7,826 bases of DNA, taken from contig DAOVYZ010000156.1 of the NCBI GenBank assembly GCA_030635365.1, positions 1 through 7,826 of the forward strand. Reading direction: 5' to 3'. Each line of letters begins with the position of its first letter. Position 1 is the stretch's first letter. This document shows, one piece after another, positions 6,222-7,826 of the stretch. Under the pieces are notes generated by a model. It was given only the letters and a program-made list of their open reading frames with translations. It had not been told where the DNA came from and did not search any database. Source of the DNA: Bacteroidales bacterium (lineage in GTDB: Bacteria; Bacteroidota; Bacteroidia; Bacteroidales; UBA12077). The position numbers and the translations under genes are program-made.

Positions 6222-7250
6222 ATGATAAATACTGCAATTGTAATATTAAACTGGAATGGCAAGGAATTTCTCGAACAATTTTTGCCGGTTCTTATAAAAT
6301 ATACTACAGAACCCAATATTGAAATTATAATTGCAGATAATGACTCAAAAGATGATTCAATAGCTTTTTTAGATCAGAATTATTCAGGTATAAGGCAGGT
6401 GCTTTTAGATAAGAATTATGGTTTTGCCGGAGGCTATAATCAAGCGCTTAGTCAAATAGAAGCAAAATACTATGTCCTTTTAAATTCTGATATTGAAGTT
6501 ACAAATAACTGGCTAACACCTTTAATTGAATTAATGGATTCTGACTCCTCAATTGCAGCTTGTCAACCTAAAATAAAATCTTTTCATAATAGAGAATGTT
6601 ATGAATATGCAGGTGCGGCAGGTGGTTTTATTGATAAATATGGATATCCATTCTGTAGAGGTAGGATTTTAAATGTAATTGAAGCTGATAAAGGCCAGTA
6701 TGATGATAAAAAAGATATTTTTTGGGCTACCGGGGCATGTATGGTAATTCGAGCAGATCTTTTTAAAAAAGAGGGTGGATTTGATAATGATTTTTTTGCT
6801 CATATGGAGGAAATCGATTTGTGTTGGCGGTTAAAAAATAAAGGATATAAAATTGTTTATCAGCCGGAATCAATAGTTTATCACGTTGGGGGAGGTACTT
6901 TACCTAATAATAGCCCATACAAGTTATATCTTAATTATAGAAACAATCTCTTTTTGCTATATAAAAACCTTCCGAAGGGTAAATTATTACCAATCTTAAT
7001 ATTTAGATTAATTCTTGATGGGATTTCTGCGATAATGTTTATTTTAAAATTGTCAGGAAGAAGATTTATGTCAGTATTGAAAGCTCATATTCATTTTTAT
7101 AGATCATTAAAATCATTAAAAAGAAAAAGAAAAATATTGCTTTCAAATAGTTCTGTCGATGAGCATAAAGAAATTTATTCAAGAAGTATTGTATTATCAT
7201 ATTTTTTGGGAAAGAAAAGAGTATTTAATAAACTTAAGTTAAAAGACTAA
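6222..7250 (+). CDS. Glycosyltransferase family 2 (rhamnosyltransferase-like), envelope glycan assembly
   Basis: This GT-A fold enzyme moves a sugar from a nucleotide-sugar donor to a cell-envelope glycan acceptor. Motifs in order over 342 residues are: VILNWNG (7-13); IIADNDSKDDS (36-46), the nucleotide-binding strand; DKNYGFAGGYNQAL (63-76); LLNSDIEV (86-93), which supplies the DxD-like metal site as NSD; ATGACMVIR (169-177); and HMEEIDLCWRLKNKGYKI (194-211) with the family's ED-type catalytic acids. This is the WcaA/RfbF-like pattern. A hydrophobic stretch (about 255-277) and a very basic tail (about 279-305) suggest attachment to the inner membrane. A weak AAGG (6214-6217) lies 4 bases before the ATG. 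It sits downstream of the acyltransferase, so it probably acts on lipopolysaccharide or a similar surface polymer. Its donor and acceptor are unknown. Its TAA overlaps the stop codon of the convergent murF. Confidence 0.92.
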   Translation: MINTAIVILNWNGKEFLEQFLPVLIKYTTEPNIEIIIADNDSKDDSIAFLDQNYSGIRQVLLDKNYGFAGGYNQALSQIEAKYYVLLNSDIEVTNNWLTPLIELMDSDSSIAACQPKIKSFHNRECYEYAGAAGGFIDKYGYPFCRGRILNVIEADKGQYDDKKDIFWATGACMVIRADLFKKEGGFDNDFFAHMEEIDLCWRLKNKGYKIVYQPESIVYHVGGGTLPNNSPYKLYLNYRNNLFLLYKNLPKGKLLPILIFRLILDGISAIMFILKLSGRRFMSVLKAHIHFYRSLKSLKRKRKILLSNSSVDEHKEIYSRSIVLSYFLGKKRVFNKLKLKD

Positions 7251-7826
7251 AGATAATTTACAATTTGTTCTAAATAAATACCACGAGATCCTTTGATTAA
7301 AATATTTGTATTAGTAATCTTATTGTTTAGTAGCCATTTCATTAATTCATTGACATTAGCAAATTTCAATATGTCTGGAAAGTTATTAATTGAACTATAA
7401 ATACTACCGACAAGTATAATTTTATTAAACTTATATTTCATTATATGTTCAAGAATCTTAATATGCTCTGATCTAGAACTATTACCTAATTCAAGCATAT
7501 CTCCCAGAACTAAAATTTTATTTTCTAATGTTAATGATATAAAATTATTAATTGCTGCATTTACACTTGTTGGGTTAGCATTATATGCATCAAGGATAAT
7601 ATTGTTGCATTTAGTTTTTATAAATTGAGATCTGTTGTTTTGGGGTACATATTCTTCAATAGCAAGTTTAATTTGCTTGGGCTCAATATTAAAATAATTC
7701 CCAATTGTTGCAGCTGCAACAATATTTTCAGTATTATAATTTCCGATTAGTTGTGTATATACATCAGAAATGTAGTTTTTGATTGTAATATTTAGGGAAA
7801 GGAACTTTTCTGAAGGAATAATTGAA
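7247..7826 (-). CDS. murF: UDP-N-acetylmuramoyl-tripeptide--D-alanyl-D-alanine ligase, C-terminal part only
   Basis: MurF attaches D-Ala-D-Ala to UDP-MurNAc-tripeptide with ATP, the last cytoplasmic step of peptidoglycan precursor synthesis. On the minus strand the frame is open from the right edge to TAG at 7249-7247, giving 192 residues of a protein usually about 430 long. The N-terminus and the P-loop are outside the window. Visible motifs, numbered within the fragment, are LIGNYNTENIVAAATIG (26-42), YVPQNNRSQ (59-67), ILDAYNANPTS (77-87), VLGDMLELG (106-114) followed by HI (121-122), and LIKGSRGIYLE (176-186). The NNRSQ and DAYNANPTS signatures separate MurF from MurC, D and E. Any start at an internal Met (for example 7498) would cut the domain, so the ORF must be read through to the edge. 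It converges on the glycosyltransferase with a 4-base overlap. No frameshift is seen in the visible part. Confidence 0.95.
   Translation of the reverse strand, partial: SIIPSEKFLSLNITIKNYISDVYTQLIGNYNTENIVAAATIGNYFNIEPKQIKLAIEEYVPQNNRSQFIKTKCNNIILDAYNANPTSVNAAINNFISLTLENKILVLGDMLELGNSSRSEHIKILEHIMKYKFNKIILVGSIYSSINNFPDILKFANVNELMKWLLNNKITNTNILIKGSRGIYLEQIVNYL

Noticed and set aside
7247..7498. Stand-alone 83-residue protein starting at Met 7498 on the minus strand
   Set aside because: The same frame stays open to the right edge and shows upstream MurF motifs (NNRSQ, DAYNANPTS), so this Met is internal to murF.

Overview
The window is a compact, AT-rich stretch of bacterial chromosome, most likely from the phylum Bacteroidota. 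Four things support this: the AT-rich codon use, the near absence of Shine-Dalgarno sequences before the starts, exact matches to the Bacteroidota -7 promoter element TAnnTTTG ahead of folC, mtaB and suhB, and protein sequences that look like Bacteroidota housekeeping enzymes (FolC with DTGHN and GRWQ, MurF with NNRSQ, MtaB, PIN-PhoH). I cannot place it below phylum with confidence.

Layout, left to right. A partial folC runs leftward out of the window (1-1216, minus strand) and was translated by hand because its stop codon lies outside. A 203-base divergent intergenic region follows. On the plus strand come a PIN-PhoH ATPase (1420-2742) and, 10 bases later, a broken SixA-type histidine phosphatase (2753-3051). 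That gene keeps its N-terminal half, has lost the middle with the second catalytic histidine, and seems to keep a short out-of-frame C-terminal tail. Next are mtaB (3138-4448), with its own -7 element and a perfect 10-bp-arm palindrome upstream, and then suhB (4512-5306), also with its own -7 element. suhB is followed after one base by an LpxL/HtrB-type lipid A acyltransferase (5308-6192), and after 29 bases by a family 2 glycosyltransferase (6222-7250). The glycosyltransferase stop codon overlaps the stop codon of a convergent, partial murF (7247-7826, minus strand), which enters from the right edge.

How the genes work together: suhB, the acyltransferase and the glycosyltransferase form a likely transcription unit. 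Two of its members point to the cell envelope (lipid A acylation and glycan assembly). murF serves peptidoglycan precursor synthesis, folC serves folate metabolism, and mtaB modifies tRNA. PIN-PhoH is probably an RNA-processing enzyme.

I see no mobile element, CRISPR array, tRNA, rRNA or phage gene, and no previously undescribed multi-gene system. The most notable points are the internally deleted phosphatase, the palindrome ahead of mtaB, and the tail-to-tail stop-codon overlap.
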